Shown piece after piece: positions 25,461-33,484 of a DNA stretch of 56,545 nt. A model generated the notes under the pieces. The model was not told the DNA's origin, searched no databases, and worked only from the letters and a program-made list of their open reading frames with translations. The position numbers and the translations under genes are program-made. Source of the DNA: an uncultured Oscillospiraceae bacterium (GTDB lineage: Bacteria; Bacillota; Clostridia; Oscillospirales; Oscillospiraceae); NCBI GenBank assembly GCA_949916125.1, contig CATLEJ010000002.1, positions 1 through 56,545 of the forward strand, given 5' to 3'. Position 1 is the stretch's first letter. Every line of letters starts with the position of its first letter.

Positions 25461-26399
25461 TTATGCCAGCGTCCCCAGCACCGCCGCCCACAGGGGGATG
25501 GTGACGGCGGACAGCACGGTGGACAGCAGCACGGCGGCGGCGGCCTCGAACTGGCTGTCCTGGCTGGGGTCGTACTGGATGGTAAACGCCGCCAGCAGGG
25601 AGGGGACCGGCAGGGCGGAGAAGACCACCGCCACCTGGGTCAGCTCCGGGTCCAGCCCCAGGGCCAGCGACAGGCCCAGCACCAGGGCGGGCATCGCCAG
25701 CACCCGCACCAGCGGCGCGCCGAAATACCGGGGGCGGAGCAGCCGCCTGAACTCGTACTTGCCCAGGGAGACGCCGCACAGCACCATCCCCAGCGGGGAG
25801 GCGCAGGAGCCCAGGGAATTGATGACCCCGGACACCGGCGCGGGCAGGGGCAGCTGGGTGATGTACAGCACAAGCCCCACAAACACCGCCGCCACCGGCG
25901 GGGAGAACCAGCCCTTCAGGCGCTCCGGCCAGCTCCGCTTCTGCCGCTCCACCCCCGGCGGGGAGAGCAGCGGCCCGGCGGAGCTGTAGTAGATCATCCG
26001 GTAGGGCACCAGGAACACCACGAAGCGGAACACCCCCAGGTCGCCGTACAGCGCCTCCATCACGGGTATGCCCACAAAGGTGAAGTTGGTGTACATCATC
26101 CCGAAGCGCATGATCCGGGCGGAGGCCGTCTTCCCCATGAGGTGGTAGGCCGCCTGCCCCAGGGCGAAGGTGAGCGCCCACAGGGCCAGGGCCAGCACCA
26201 CGAGCTGCCCGCAGGTTTTCAGCTCCTCCCAGGAAAAGGTGCCGGACATGGAGCGCACGATCATGCAGGGCAGGGCGATCTTCATGAGGAAGGAGGTGAG
26301 CTGCTTGTCAAAGTCGCCGGAGACAATCCCGGTCCGCCAGGCAAACACCCCCACGGCGGCCATCAGCATCAGCTGGACGGAGAGGGCGGCGGCGGTCAT
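25461..26399 (-). CDS. AEC-family transporter
   Basis: 312 residues with about 10 hydrophobic helices, resembling the auxin efflux carrier/malonate permease family (NFTFVGIPVMEALYG and SPLGMVLCGVSLG are family-like). Bacterial members move organic acids or amino acids; the substrate here is unknown. Its start overlaps the stop of the upstream MscS gene by 4 nt (ATGA), so they are one operon. Confidence 0.83.
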   Translation of the reverse strand: MTAAALSVQLMLMAAVGVFAWRTGIVSGDFDKQLTSFLMKIALPCMIVRSMSGTFSWEELKTCGQLVVLALALWALTFALGQAAYHLMGKTASARIMRFGMMYTNFTFVGIPVMEALYGDLGVFRFVVFLVPYRMIYYSSAGPLLSPPGVERQKRSWPERLKGWFSPPVAAVFVGLVLYITQLPLPAPVSGVINSLGSCASPLGMVLCGVSLGKYEFRRLLRPRYFGAPLVRVLAMPALVLGLSLALGLDPELTQVAVVFSALPVPSLLAAFTIQYDPSQDSQFEAAAAVLLSTVLSAVTIPLWAAVLGTLA

Positions 26400-27253
26400 G
26401 GGCGCGCCCCCCTCTCCGGGCCGCCCGCCATATGCACATTCAGATGCGGGTAGGTCATCTCGATGCCGGCGTCGTCAAAGGCGGGCTTGAAGCCCTCCAG
26501 CAGGTCGTAGTACACCGTCCAGTAGTCGGCGTTGGCGCACCACGCCCGCACCACGTACTCGATGGCGCTGTCCCGGTAGCCCTCCACCTTGATCATGGGC
26601 TCCGGGTCGGCCAGCACCAGGGGGTGGCCCCCCACCACCCGGGCCAGGGCCGCCTTCACCCTGTCCGGCGGCGCGTCGTAGGAGGCGGTCACCTTCAGCT
26701 CCACCCGGCGGGTGGGCTGGTGGGAGAAGTTGATGATGTTGCCGGCCACCACGGTGCTGTTGGGCAGCTGCACCAGCTTGTTGTCCGGGGTGGTGAGCTT
26801 GGTGTAGAACATCCCCATCTCCTCCACCGTGCCCGAGCATCCGCCGGCCTCCACAAAGTCCCCCACCGAAAAGGGGCGGGAGGCCAGCAGCTGCATCCCC
26901 CCCGCCGCGTTGGACAGGAAGTTTTGCAGCGCCAGCGAGAAGGCCAGCCCCACCACCGACAGCACCGCCACCAGGGAGGTGACCTCAATATTCAGGCAGC
27001 CCAGCACGATGATGGCGGTGACAAACCACAGCCCCGCCTTGAGGGCGCCCCGCAGCAGCTTTTGCAGGGAGGGGTCCAGCTTGGAGCGGCCCAGCGCCCG
27101 GTCCAGCACCTTGAGCAGCACCTTCATGACCACCAGGCAGACCGCCGCCACCAGCACGGCGCTGAATATGCTGTTGGCGGTGATATTGCGGACGCTGTCC
27201 CACAGGTCCTCCGCGGCCCCCTCCGGTACGTTCACCGTGAGCGTCACGGGCAT
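26396..27253 (-). CDS. Small-conductance mechanosensitive channel (MscS family)
   Basis: 285 residues: N-terminal membrane helices, the pore-lining helix region [23 protein letters not shown], then the cytoplasmic beta domain ([27 protein letters not shown]). It opens under membrane tension to release osmolytes. The ATG at 27253 follows AAGGTG at 6 nt; the GTG at 27262 is less likely. It precedes the AEC transporter with a 4-nt overlap. Confidence 0.93.
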   Translation of the reverse strand: MPVTLTVNVPEGAAEDLWDSVRNITANSIFSAVLVAAVCLVVMKVLLKVLDRALGRSKLDPSLQKLLRGALKAGLWFVTAIIVLGCLNIEVTSLVAVLSVVGLAFSLALQNFLSNAAGGMQLLASRPFSVGDFVEAGGCSGTVEEMGMFYTKLTTPDNKLVQLPNSTVVAGNIINFSHQPTRRVELKVTASYDAPPDRVKAALARVVGGHPLVLADPEPMIKVEGYRDSAIEYVVRAWCANADYWTVYYDLLEGFKPAFDDAGIEMTYPHLNVHMAGGPERGARP

Positions 27254-27307
27254 AGGCCCCACCTTCTTTCTCGTCTATCGGCACAGGTGCGCGTGTTTAA
27301 CGGCTCT

Positions 27308-27336
27308 ACTATATCATGATTCCCCGTCCGGCGCAA
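27308..27336 (-). promoter_or_regulatory. Sigma-A promoter for mscS and the AEC gene
   Basis: Minus-strand TTGCGC, 17-nt spacer, TATAGT; the -35 box lies within the 3' end of mtaB. Confidence 0.65.
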
Positions 27337-28615
27337 GCTCGCCCAGCAGGGCGGAGCCCTCCACCCCGGTGACCGCCACCTGCCGCAGCTGGTTGTGGAG
27401 GGGCTCCATGCTCTTGACCCCCACCCGGCAGTAGCGGGTGGTGTGGCCCCACCACAGGCCGTCCTTCTCTTCCTCGAACAAAACCTCCACCCGCTTCCAC
27501 TGCCCCAGGTAGCGCCGCTCCATCTGGGCGGCCAGCTCCGCCGCCTCTTTGGCCCGGGCCTCCTTGACGGCGTTGGGCAGCTGATCCGGCATGGACGCCG
27601 CCGGGGTGTCGGGGCGGCGGGAGTAGGGGAAGATGTGCATGGCGGCAAAGGCCATGCGCCGGATAAATTCCAGGGAGCGGGAAAATTCTTCCTCCGTCTC
27701 CCCGGGGAAGCCCACGATCAGGTCGGTGGTGACGGCGGGCTCCCGGAAGTGCCTGCGCAGCAGCCCCACGCTCTGCTCAAACCGGGCGGTGTCATACTTC
27801 CGGTTCATCCGCTTCAGGGTGGCATCGCAGCCGCTCTGCATGGACAGGTGGAAGTGGGGGCACAGGTTGGGCAGCCGGGCCGCCCGGGTGCAGAAGTCCT
27901 CCGTAATGGTCCGGGGTTCCAGGGAGCCCAGCCGGATCCGGCACCGGGGCGCGGCGGCGCACACCGCCTCGACAAGGTCGATGAGGGCCTCTCCCGTCCG
28001 CAGGTCCCGGCCCCAGGAGGAGATCTCGATGCCGGTGAGCACGATCTCCCGGTAGCCCTCCCCGGCCAGCCGCCGGGCCTCCTCCGCCGCCTCGTTTAGG
28101 GGCAGGGAGCGCACCGGTCCCCGGGCGTAGGGGATGACGCAGTAGGAGCAGAAATTGGCGCAGCCGTCCTCCACCTTCAACATGGCCCGGGTGCGGCCCG
28201 ACACCCCCCCCGCGGGGAGGCGCTCGAAGTCCCGGCGTTTGAGCGCCTCGTCCACCGCCACCACCTGGCCCGTCCGCTGCCGCAGCAGCCCCTCCAGCCG
28301 GTCCAGGAAGTCCATCCGCCCCGCCGAGCCGGACACCAGGTCCACCCCCAGGGCGGACACCGCCTCCGGGGCGGTCTGGGCGTAGCAGCCGCACACCGCC
28401 ACCACCGCCTCCGGGGCGTTCTTCCGGGCCCGGCGGATGAGGCCGCGGCACTTCTTGTCGCTGACGGCGGTGACGGTGCAGGTGTTCACAATATAGGCGT
28501 CCGCCGGGCCATCGAAGGGCGCCAGGGCGTGGCCCCGGCGGAGCAGCTCCCGCTCCATGGCCTGGGTCTCGTACTGGTTCACCTTGCAGCCCAGGGTGTA
28601 GATGGCGATCCGCAC
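27314..28615 (-). CDS. mtaB: tRNA (t6A37) methylthiotransferase MtaB
   Basis: 433 residues of the radical-SAM methylthiotransferase family. An N-terminal MTTase domain (YTLGCKVNQYET, NTCTVTAVSDKKCRG, AVCGCYAQ) holds the first Fe-S cluster; the radical-SAM CxxxCxxC is in CANFCSYCVIPYARG; and a C-terminal TRAM domain ends the protein. It converts t6A to ms2t6A at position 37 of ANN-decoding tRNAs. The GTG at 28615 follows AGGGGGAA, so the track start at 28780 is rejected. Confidence 0.95.
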   Translation of the reverse strand: MRIAIYTLGCKVNQYETQAMERELLRRGHALAPFDGPADAYIVNTCTVTAVSDKKCRGLIRRARKNAPEAVVAVCGCYAQTAPEAVSALGVDLVSGSAGRMDFLDRLEGLLRQRTGQVVAVDEALKRRDFERLPAGGVSGRTRAMLKVEDGCANFCSYCVIPYARGPVRSLPLNEAAEEARRLAGEGYREIVLTGIEISSWGRDLRTGEALIDLVEAVCAAAPRCRIRLGSLEPRTITEDFCTRAARLPNLCPHFHLSMQSGCDATLKRMNRKYDTARFEQSVGLLRRHFREPAVTTDLIVGFPGETEEEFSRSLEFIRRMAFAAMHIFPYSRRPDTPAASMPDQLPNAVKEARAKEAAELAAQMERRYLGQWKRVEVLFEEEKDGLWWGHTTRYCRVGVKSMEPLHNQLRQVAVTGVEGSALLGELAPDGES

Positions 28616-28633
28616 GGGCGGTTCCCCCTTTCC

Positions 28634-28669
28634 AAAAATAAGCGGCCGCCCGGTTGTTCGGGCGGCCGC
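28634..28669 (-). terminator. Terminator of the CNNM-family gene
   Basis: GCGGCCGCCCG/CGGGCGGCCGC stem followed on the minus strand by TTATTTTTGG. Confidence 0.85.
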
Positions 28670-28691
28670 GCCAGATATTCCTATGGAGCGG

Positions 28692-29954
28692 TCAGCCGTC
28701 CCCGCCGTCCTCCGGCTCCGGCAGGACCACCACCCGGATTTCCAGCACCCGGTGGTGCTCCGCCCGGGTGACGGTGACATCCAGGTTCTCCCAGGTGAAG
28801 CGGTCGCCCGGCTCGGGCACCCGGCCCAGCTGCTCCAGCACCCAGCCGGACACGGTGGCGGCGTCGCACTCCCCCGTCACTTGGAACAGGTCGTACAGGT
28901 CGTCCAGATCGGCGGAGCAGGCGATGAGGTAGCTGCCGTCGGGCTGCTTGCGGAATTCCTCCACCACCTCGTCGTGCTCGTCCCAGATCTCGCCCACCAG
29001 CTCCTCCACAATGTCCTCCATGGTGAGGATACCCTCGGTGCCGCCGTACTCGTCCACCACCACCGCCATCTGGGTCTTGGTGCGCTGGAACTGGCGCATC
29101 AGGTCGTCGATCTTGGTGCCGGAGGTGATGTGCAGCACCGGGCGAACCAGGGGCTCCAGCTGGGTGCGGCCGTGGAACCGGGCGGAAAACAGGTCCTTCT
29201 GGTGGAGCACCCCCACAATATCGTCGATGCTCTCCTGGTACACGGGCAGGCGGGAGTAGCCCTCGGCGGCAAACACCGACGCCACCTCTTCCAGGGTGGA
29301 GGACGCCTCCACCGCCACCACGTCCACCCGGGGGGTGAGGATGTCCCCGGCCTCCAGGTTGTCGAAGCGGATGGCGGAGCGGATGAGCTGGCTCTCATCC
29401 TTGTCCAGGCCGCCCTGGTCCTCCGCCTCGGCCACGATGGTGACCAGCTCCTCATCGGTGATGCCCTCCTCCTGCTCCCGGTGGAACAGCAGGGTCAGCA
29501 GCTTTTTCCACTGGCCGAACAGGAAGTTCAGCGGGGTGAGCAGCGCCATGAACAGCCGCAGCAGCGGCGCGGAGAACATGGCGAAGGCCTCCGGGGACTC
29601 CTTGGCCAGGCTCTTGGGGGAGATCTCGCCGAAGATGAGCACCACCACCGTCAGCACAATGGTGGACACCGCCGGGCCGTTTGCCTGCCCGATGAGCTTG
29701 ATGAACAGCAGGGTGGACAGGGTGGCGGCCACGTTGTTGACGATGTTGTTGCCGATGAGGATGGTGGAGAGCAGCCTGTCGTAGTCCTCCGCCAGGGCCA
29801 GGGTTTTTTCCGCCTTTTTGTCGCCGTTGTCGGCGCGGCTTTTCAGGCGGATGCGGTTGAGGGAGGTAAACGCCGTCTCGGTGGCGGAGAAATACCCCGA
29901 CATCACCACCATCAGCACCAGTACGGCCAGCAGCAGCATACTATCTGGGTCCAT
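28692..29954 (-). CDS. CNNM/CorC-type membrane protein (hemolysin family)
   Basis: 420 residues with a membrane DUF21 (CNNM) domain (about 1-190; GYFSATETAFTSLNR, VVVLIFGEISPKS), two CBS domains (about 200-330; MTP-like LTPRVDVVAV, YGGTEGILTMEDIVEELVGEI) and a C-terminal transporter-associated CorC/HlyC domain. Related proteins export Mg2+ or mediate Co2+ efflux; the old name hemolysin reflects family history and not demonstrated toxicity. ATG at 29954 is immediately preceded in frame by a stop four codons upstream, which fixes the start region. Confidence 0.93.
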   Translation of the reverse strand: MDPDSMLLLAVLVLMVVMSGYFSATETAFTSLNRIRLKSRADNGDKKAEKTLALAEDYDRLLSTILIGNNIVNNVAATLSTLLFIKLIGQANGPAVSTIVLTVVVLIFGEISPKSLAKESPEAFAMFSAPLLRLFMALLTPLNFLFGQWKKLLTLLFHREQEEGITDEELVTIVAEAEDQGGLDKDESQLIRSAIRFDNLEAGDILTPRVDVVAVEASSTLEEVASVFAAEGYSRLPVYQESIDDIVGVLHQKDLFSARFHGRTQLEPLVRPVLHITSGTKIDDLMRQFQRTKTQMAVVVDEYGGTEGILTMEDIVEELVGEIWDEHDEVVEEFRKQPDGSYLIACSADLDDLYDLFQVTGECDAATVSGWVLEQLGRVPEPGDRFTWENLDVTVTRAEHHRVLEIRVVVLPEPEDGGDG

Positions 29955-30007
29955 TTGGACAAATCAACTCCTGTAATCTATAATTATGTAATGGGGCAGT
30001 GCAAAAA

Positions 30008-30036
30008 TTTATACCATACTTCCGGGGAAAATGCAA
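30008..30036 (-). promoter_or_regulatory. Sigma-A promoter of the CNNM-family gene
   Basis: Minus-strand TTGCAT, 17-nt spacer, TATAAA. It lies downstream of the candidate small RNA terminator, so the two are separate units. Confidence 0.75.
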
Positions 30037-30089
30037 GAGCCTGGGCCATTTTCCCGGCCGCTGCCGGGAAAAATGCCGTCTCGGGGCAT

Positions 30090-30230
30090 GAAAAAGCCGC
30101 CCTTGCGGGCGGCGAACGGAGCCTGTGCAGGCTTCGGGGCGTTTAGTCCGGGGGGCTCCGGCCTGCGCCGAAGCAGCCCCGGTTATGAGAGCAGGGAGGT
30201 TTTGGATCGTCAGGCTCGCTTTTCCTGACA
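30090..30230 (-). ncRNA. Candidate structured small RNA of unknown class
   Basis: In the 390-nt gene-free gap, the minus strand carries a series of stems: TCAGG/CCTGA near the 5' end, a GC hairpin (CCGGGGCT/AGCCCC), a long-range GAGCCTG/CAGGCTC pair, and a terminator (GCCGCCC/GGGCGGC followed by TTTTTC at 30095-30091). A possible -10 element TACACT (30241-30236) is preceded by TG. I could not match it to 6S, SRP, M-box or other families by eye, and no ORF with a ribosome site fits. Ends are approximate. Confidence 0.5.
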
Positions 30231-30345
30231 TCCATAGTGTACCACAGCTCCAATGGAAAAACCATGGATATTTTGCGAAAAAATTGTTAAAAATTTATGA
30301 AGCGGCCTTCCCTCCAGGGCGGGGAGTTAGTCGAATCGGCAAAAA

Positions 30346-30843
30346 TCACTGGATGGTATACGGCCCCCGGGCCAGTACCTTCACCGTGCCCGACGTGGCG
30401 GTCACCGACCGGGTGCTGATGGTGACCATATACAGGTGGTTGGTGGCCAGCGCGCCGCCGTTCCCCAGGTTCCCCCCGGAGGTGGTGTCAATGAGGCCCA
30501 CGCTGTCATCCGTGCCGCAGACGGCGCTGCCGATGCGCAGCATCACCTCGCACCCCACGTCCCCCACCAGCTTCTGCCCGCGGCTGAGGGTGACCACGGT
30601 GAACACATTCCCGCTGCCCGCCGGGCCGCCCTGCTCCAGCACCTTGGCCAGGGCCTGCTCCATCTCCGCCTTCCGCTCGTCCACCGTCTGGTCCACCATG
30701 GCCTCCACCTGTTTGGTGAACGTGGTGTTCAGGTAGCTCAGGGTGACCAGGGGGTCGCCGGCGCCGCCCGCGTTGGCGGCGTAGGCCACCGTCAGCAGGA
30801 AACAGACGCAGGCCGCGCACGCGGCGATCTTCCACTTTTTCAT
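30346..30843 (-). CDS. Conserved exported protein of unknown function
   Basis: 165 residues with a signal/anchor sequence (WKIAACAACVCFLLTVAYAANA), then a short Thr-rich part, an amphipathic coiled-coil-like stretch (QVEAMVDQTVDERKAEMEQALAKVL) and a beta-rich C-terminal domain with GSAVCGTDDSVGLIDTTSGG. I do not recognise the family beyond similar proteins in clostridia. The ATG at 30843 follows GGAGGG; the track start at 31008 lacks a ribosome site. Confidence 0.7.
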   Translation of the reverse strand: MKKWKIAACAACVCFLLTVAYAANAGGAGDPLVTLSYLNTTFTKQVEAMVDQTVDERKAEMEQALAKVLEQGGPAGSGNVFTVVTLSRGQKLVGDVGCEVMLRIGSAVCGTDDSVGLIDTTSGGNLGNGGALATNHLYMVTISTRSVTATSGTVKVLARGPYTIQ

Positions 30844-30941
30844 ATGTAATCCCTCCAAGGCTTGTCCGTCGTCGGGGCAAACTGTGCTCCTTCCGCTTCC
30901 GGCTTCGCCGAAAGCTCCATGCGCTCCGTTGCCCCTCCTCT

Positions 30942-30973
30942 CCCCACAAAAGCTGAAAGGCGCTTTTGCGGGG
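30942..30973. repeat. Inverted repeat between MazF and the exported protein
   Basis: CCCCACAAAAGC and GCTTTTGCGGGG form a 12-bp stem (one G-T) around GAAAGGC, close to the 3' end of mazF on the minus strand. It may terminate or stabilise that transcript. Confidence 0.55.
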
Positions 30974-31008
30974 GCCCCATTAGGGTGCTTTCGCAGAGGA
31001 GGGGTCAA

Positions 31009-31374
31009 TTATACCAACCGCTCCGGGCTCAGCCCGAAGCTGACGGCGATGGCGCTGTCCACACGCCGCATCACCTGGTCGTCCACCCGGCCCATGTGCT
31101 CCCGCAGGCGCTTCTTGTCCAGGGTGCGGATCTGCTCCAGCAGAACCACGGAATCCTTGGGCAGGCCGCAGCTGTGGGAGGCCAGGGTGATGTGGGTGGG
31201 CAGGCGGGCCTTGCCCGTCTGCGAGGTAATCGCCGCGGCGATCACCGTAGGGCTGTGCTTGTTGCCGGTGTCGTTCTGGACGATGAGCACCGGGCGGACG
31301 CCGCCCTGCTCGCTGCCCACCACCGGGCTCAAATCCGCATAAAAAATGTCGCCGCGTTTGACGCTGTTGTCCAC
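31009..31374 (-). CDS. mazF: MazF/PemK-family endoribonuclease
   Basis: 121 residues with the typical MazF beta-barrel: [30 protein letters not shown] at the N-terminus (Arg and catalytic region) and [16 protein letters not shown]. Firmicute MazF (NdoA) cuts mRNA at UACAU or similar sites. The usual antitoxin MazE precedes it in Bacillus after alr, but the 152 nt here hold no such ORF. The start is GTG at 31374 with GGAG 11 nt upstream. Neighbour alr upstream matches the Bacillus alr-mazEF order minus mazE. Confidence 0.92.
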   Translation of the reverse strand: MDNSVKRGDIFYADLSPVVGSEQGGVRPVLIVQNDTGNKHSPTVIAAAITSQTGKARLPTHITLASHSCGLPKDSVVLLEQIRTLDKKRLREHMGRVDDQVMRRVDSAIAVSFGLSPERLV

Positions 31375-31396
31375 AGGATCTCACACTCCGCCGGAT

Positions 31397-31433
31397 ATAG
31401 TGCCCGGCTACAGCTATGTAGACCGGGTACTAT
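31397..31433. repeat. Long palindrome upstream of mazF
   Basis: ATAGTGCCCGG and CCGGGTACTAT enclose CTACA/TGTAG, together a 37-nt near-perfect inverted repeat. It could be an operator or a leader hairpin. The rest of 31375-31526 contains a GC-rich repeat with T5 on the minus strand that may end the alr transcript. Confidence 0.7.
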
Positions 31434-31526
31434 CATTCTCCCACGGGGCGGCGGCTTTTATACCGTCCTGGCAGGGAAAAACCGCCGCGGCTCGCCGCCG
31501 GCGCTCCGGCGGGCTCCCTGACTATC

Positions 31527-32660
31527 CTATGCGTCCGCATAGATTCTTGGCACACGGGGGGCCACAGCGGTCAGCAGCTCATAGGAGATGGTGCCCGCCA
31601 GCTCCGCCTGCCCCTCCACCGGCAGGCGCTCCCCGAAGATCTCCGCCACGTCGCCGGGGTGGACGTTCGCGGCCTCGTCCAGCCCGATCATGCACAGATC
31701 CATGCACACCCGGCCCATGACAGGCCGGGGCCGGCCGTCCAGCCACACGCTGCCCTGGTTGGACAGCGTCCGGTGCAGCCCGTCGGCGTACCCGATGGGC
31801 AGCACCGCCGTCCGCCCGCCGCCTTCGCCGAACCGGGCGGTGCAGCCGTAGCCCACCGGGGTGTCCGCCGGGAAGTCCCGCACCGCCGCCACCCGGCTGT
31901 ACAGCGACATGACGGGCTTCAGCCCCGGCCCGTCCAGCCCCTCGCAGGAGGGATCCGGATAGTGCCCGTACAGGGCGATGCCCGGGCGGACCATGTCCAT
32001 GTGGGTACAGGGATAGTTTAACACAGCGGCGCTGGCGGCGCAATGGCGGATTTCAAAGGCGCGGCCATATGTTTCTTCCAGCTCCTTCAGCACGTCCAGG
32101 AACCGGGTGAACTGGAGCATGGTGTAGTCCTCGTCCCCGTCGGCGTTGGCGAAGTGGGTGAAGATCCCCTCCGGCTTCAGATGGGGCAGGGCGCACAGTC
32201 CGGCGATCTCCGCCGCCGCCCGCTCGGGCTGGTGATCCAGCACGCCCAGTCGGCTCATGCCCGTGTCCACCTTCAGGTGGATCCTGGCCCGCTTCCCGGC
32301 GGCCCCCGCCGCCTCGGACAGGGCCCGGGCCAGATCCGGCGTAAACACCGTCTGGGTCACGTCCAGCGCCACCGCCTCCCCTGCCAGCTCTGGCTGGGTG
32401 TAGCCCAGGATCAGGACGGGGGCCATGATCCCCGCCTGCCGCAGCTCCGCCGCCTCTTCCAGGCAGGCCACCGCCAGGTAGTCCGCGCCCAGCTCCTCCG
32501 TCAGATACCGGGCCACCGGGACGGCCCCGTGGCCGTAGGCGTTGGCCTTCACCGTGGCCAGGAATTTGCTGTCCGGGGCGCAGCCCCGCAGCGCCCGGTA
32601 GTTATGCTCCAGATTGCCCAGGCTGATCTCAGCCCAGGTTCTCGCCGTCTTCCGTGTCAT
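31527..32660 (-). CDS. alr: Alanine racemase
   Basis: 377 residues. The PLP lysine lies in ATVKANAYGHG (Lys38 region) and a C-terminal beta domain carries the second active-site Tyr near GYADGLHRTLS. Converts L- to D-alanine for peptidoglycan. ATG at 32660 follows GGAG and overlaps the 3' end of the GerS-like gene by 32 nt, suggesting coupling. Alr following a GerS-like lipoprotein is the order described for the C. difficile gerS-alr2 operon, and alr followed by a MazF-family gene is seen in Bacillus. Confidence 0.95.
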   Translation of the reverse strand: MTRKTARTWAEISLGNLEHNYRALRGCAPDSKFLATVKANAYGHGAVPVARYLTEELGADYLAVACLEEAAELRQAGIMAPVLILGYTQPELAGEAVALDVTQTVFTPDLARALSEAAGAAGKRARIHLKVDTGMSRLGVLDHQPERAAAEIAGLCALPHLKPEGIFTHFANADGDEDYTMLQFTRFLDVLKELEETYGRAFEIRHCAASAAVLNYPCTHMDMVRPGIALYGHYPDPSCEGLDGPGLKPVMSLYSRVAAVRDFPADTPVGYGCTARFGEGGGRTAVLPIGYADGLHRTLSNQGSVWLDGRPRPVMGRVCMDLCMIGLDEAANVHPGDVAEIFGERLPVEGQAELAGTISYELLTAVAPRVPRIYADA

Positions 32661-33255
32661 TTGAGTTCAACTCCATTGTAAAATTGCGGAACTGGGCCGT
32701 CAGCACCGACGTCCCGTCCACGCTCACCTCCGCCGACAGCAGGGCCTGGCTCCCCCGGTCGAAGGACAGGACGTATTCCGTCCCCCCGCCGGGCGTTTCC
32801 TCCGGGTCCCGGAAGGTGATTTGCAGCACCCCGCCGCCCTCCCCGGCCCAGACGCACCGGGCCATGTAGCCCTTGTCGATCTGCTCCATGATCCAAGGCA
32901 CGGCGGATACGGCGGTGAGCCCCCTGCCGTCCAGCAGGCCCAGGGACAGCCCCGCCCCGTCGTACTCCAGCACCGTCTCCCCCTTGGCGATCCGGGCGGT
33001 GATGCCCGCCAGCAGCTCCGGGGCGGTGATGGTGAGCACCGTCTCCCCCTCCCGCCGCCAGTCGGCCTTCAGGGTAAAGTCAAACACCTTGTCCCCCACC
33101 GACGCCGTGAGATCCACGTCGGCGGTCCAGCCCGCCAGCTTCTGGTACGTGTCCCGGACGGCCAGCGCCGCCGCCTCGGGGTTCTCCCCGCCGCCTGCCT
33201 TGCAGGAGCACAGCAGCAGGGTCATCATCAGTACACAAGACAAAATCCTGCGCAC
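32629..33255 (-). CDS. GerS/YdcC-like lipoprotein
   Basis: 208 residues with a lipoprotein signal (lipobox LLCSC, Cys near residue 18), followed by a LolA-like beta-sheet domain. Related proteins are B. subtilis YdcC and the C. difficile germination lipoprotein GerS, needed for cortex hydrolysis. The position upstream of alr supports that assignment. GTG at 33255 follows GGAGG. Direct homology was not checked. Confidence 0.75.
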   Translation of the reverse strand: MRRILSCVLMMTLLLCSCKAGGGENPEAAALAVRDTYQKLAGWTADVDLTASVGDKVFDFTLKADWRREGETVLTITAPELLAGITARIAKGETVLEYDGAGLSLGLLDGRGLTAVSAVPWIMEQIDKGYMARCVWAGEGGGVLQITFRDPEETPGGGTEYVLSFDRGSQALLSAEVSVDGTSVLTAQFRNFTMELNSNDTEDGENLG

Positions 33256-33274
33256 CTTTCCAAGTCCTCCTTGT

Positions 33275-33484
33275 TTACATCAGCTCTTTGATTGCGTATG
33301 GTATTTGCTCGATGAGATCGGAGGGGGTCATGCCGTACTCATCCCCATCGGGCCAGCCCGATGGGGGCCCCGGATTTATCTCAAATCGCCGGAAATGAAT
33401 TCCGGCGATTTCAAGGTTTTCGCTTCGCGAAAACGCTTGTACGGCGCACCTGCGCCGTCCCGGCTTCGCCGGTGCCGGGGTCAC
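33275..33484 (-). pseudogene. Duplicated 3' fragment of nnrD with hairpin insert
   Basis: A 69-codon ORF whose last part (EYGMTPSDLIEQIPYAIKEL) repeats the C-terminus of NnrD (EYGMTPSDLIEQIPYAMKEL). The DNA copies 33281-33340 and 33496-33555 agree at 56 of 60 bases. Between the copies are four perfect hairpins at 33383-33472: AAATCGCCGGAA/TTCCGGCGATTT, GTTTTCGC/GCGAAAAC, ACGGCGC/GCGCCGT and CCGGC/GCCGG. Its GTG overlaps the nnrD stop, so translation is possible but probably non-functional. Confidence 0.7.

Noticed and set aside
30090-30230. 6S RNA or M-box riboswitch
   Set aside because: Without alignment I cannot show the 6S central bubble, and conserved M-box bases are absent; the element also ends in a terminator before the CNNM promoter.
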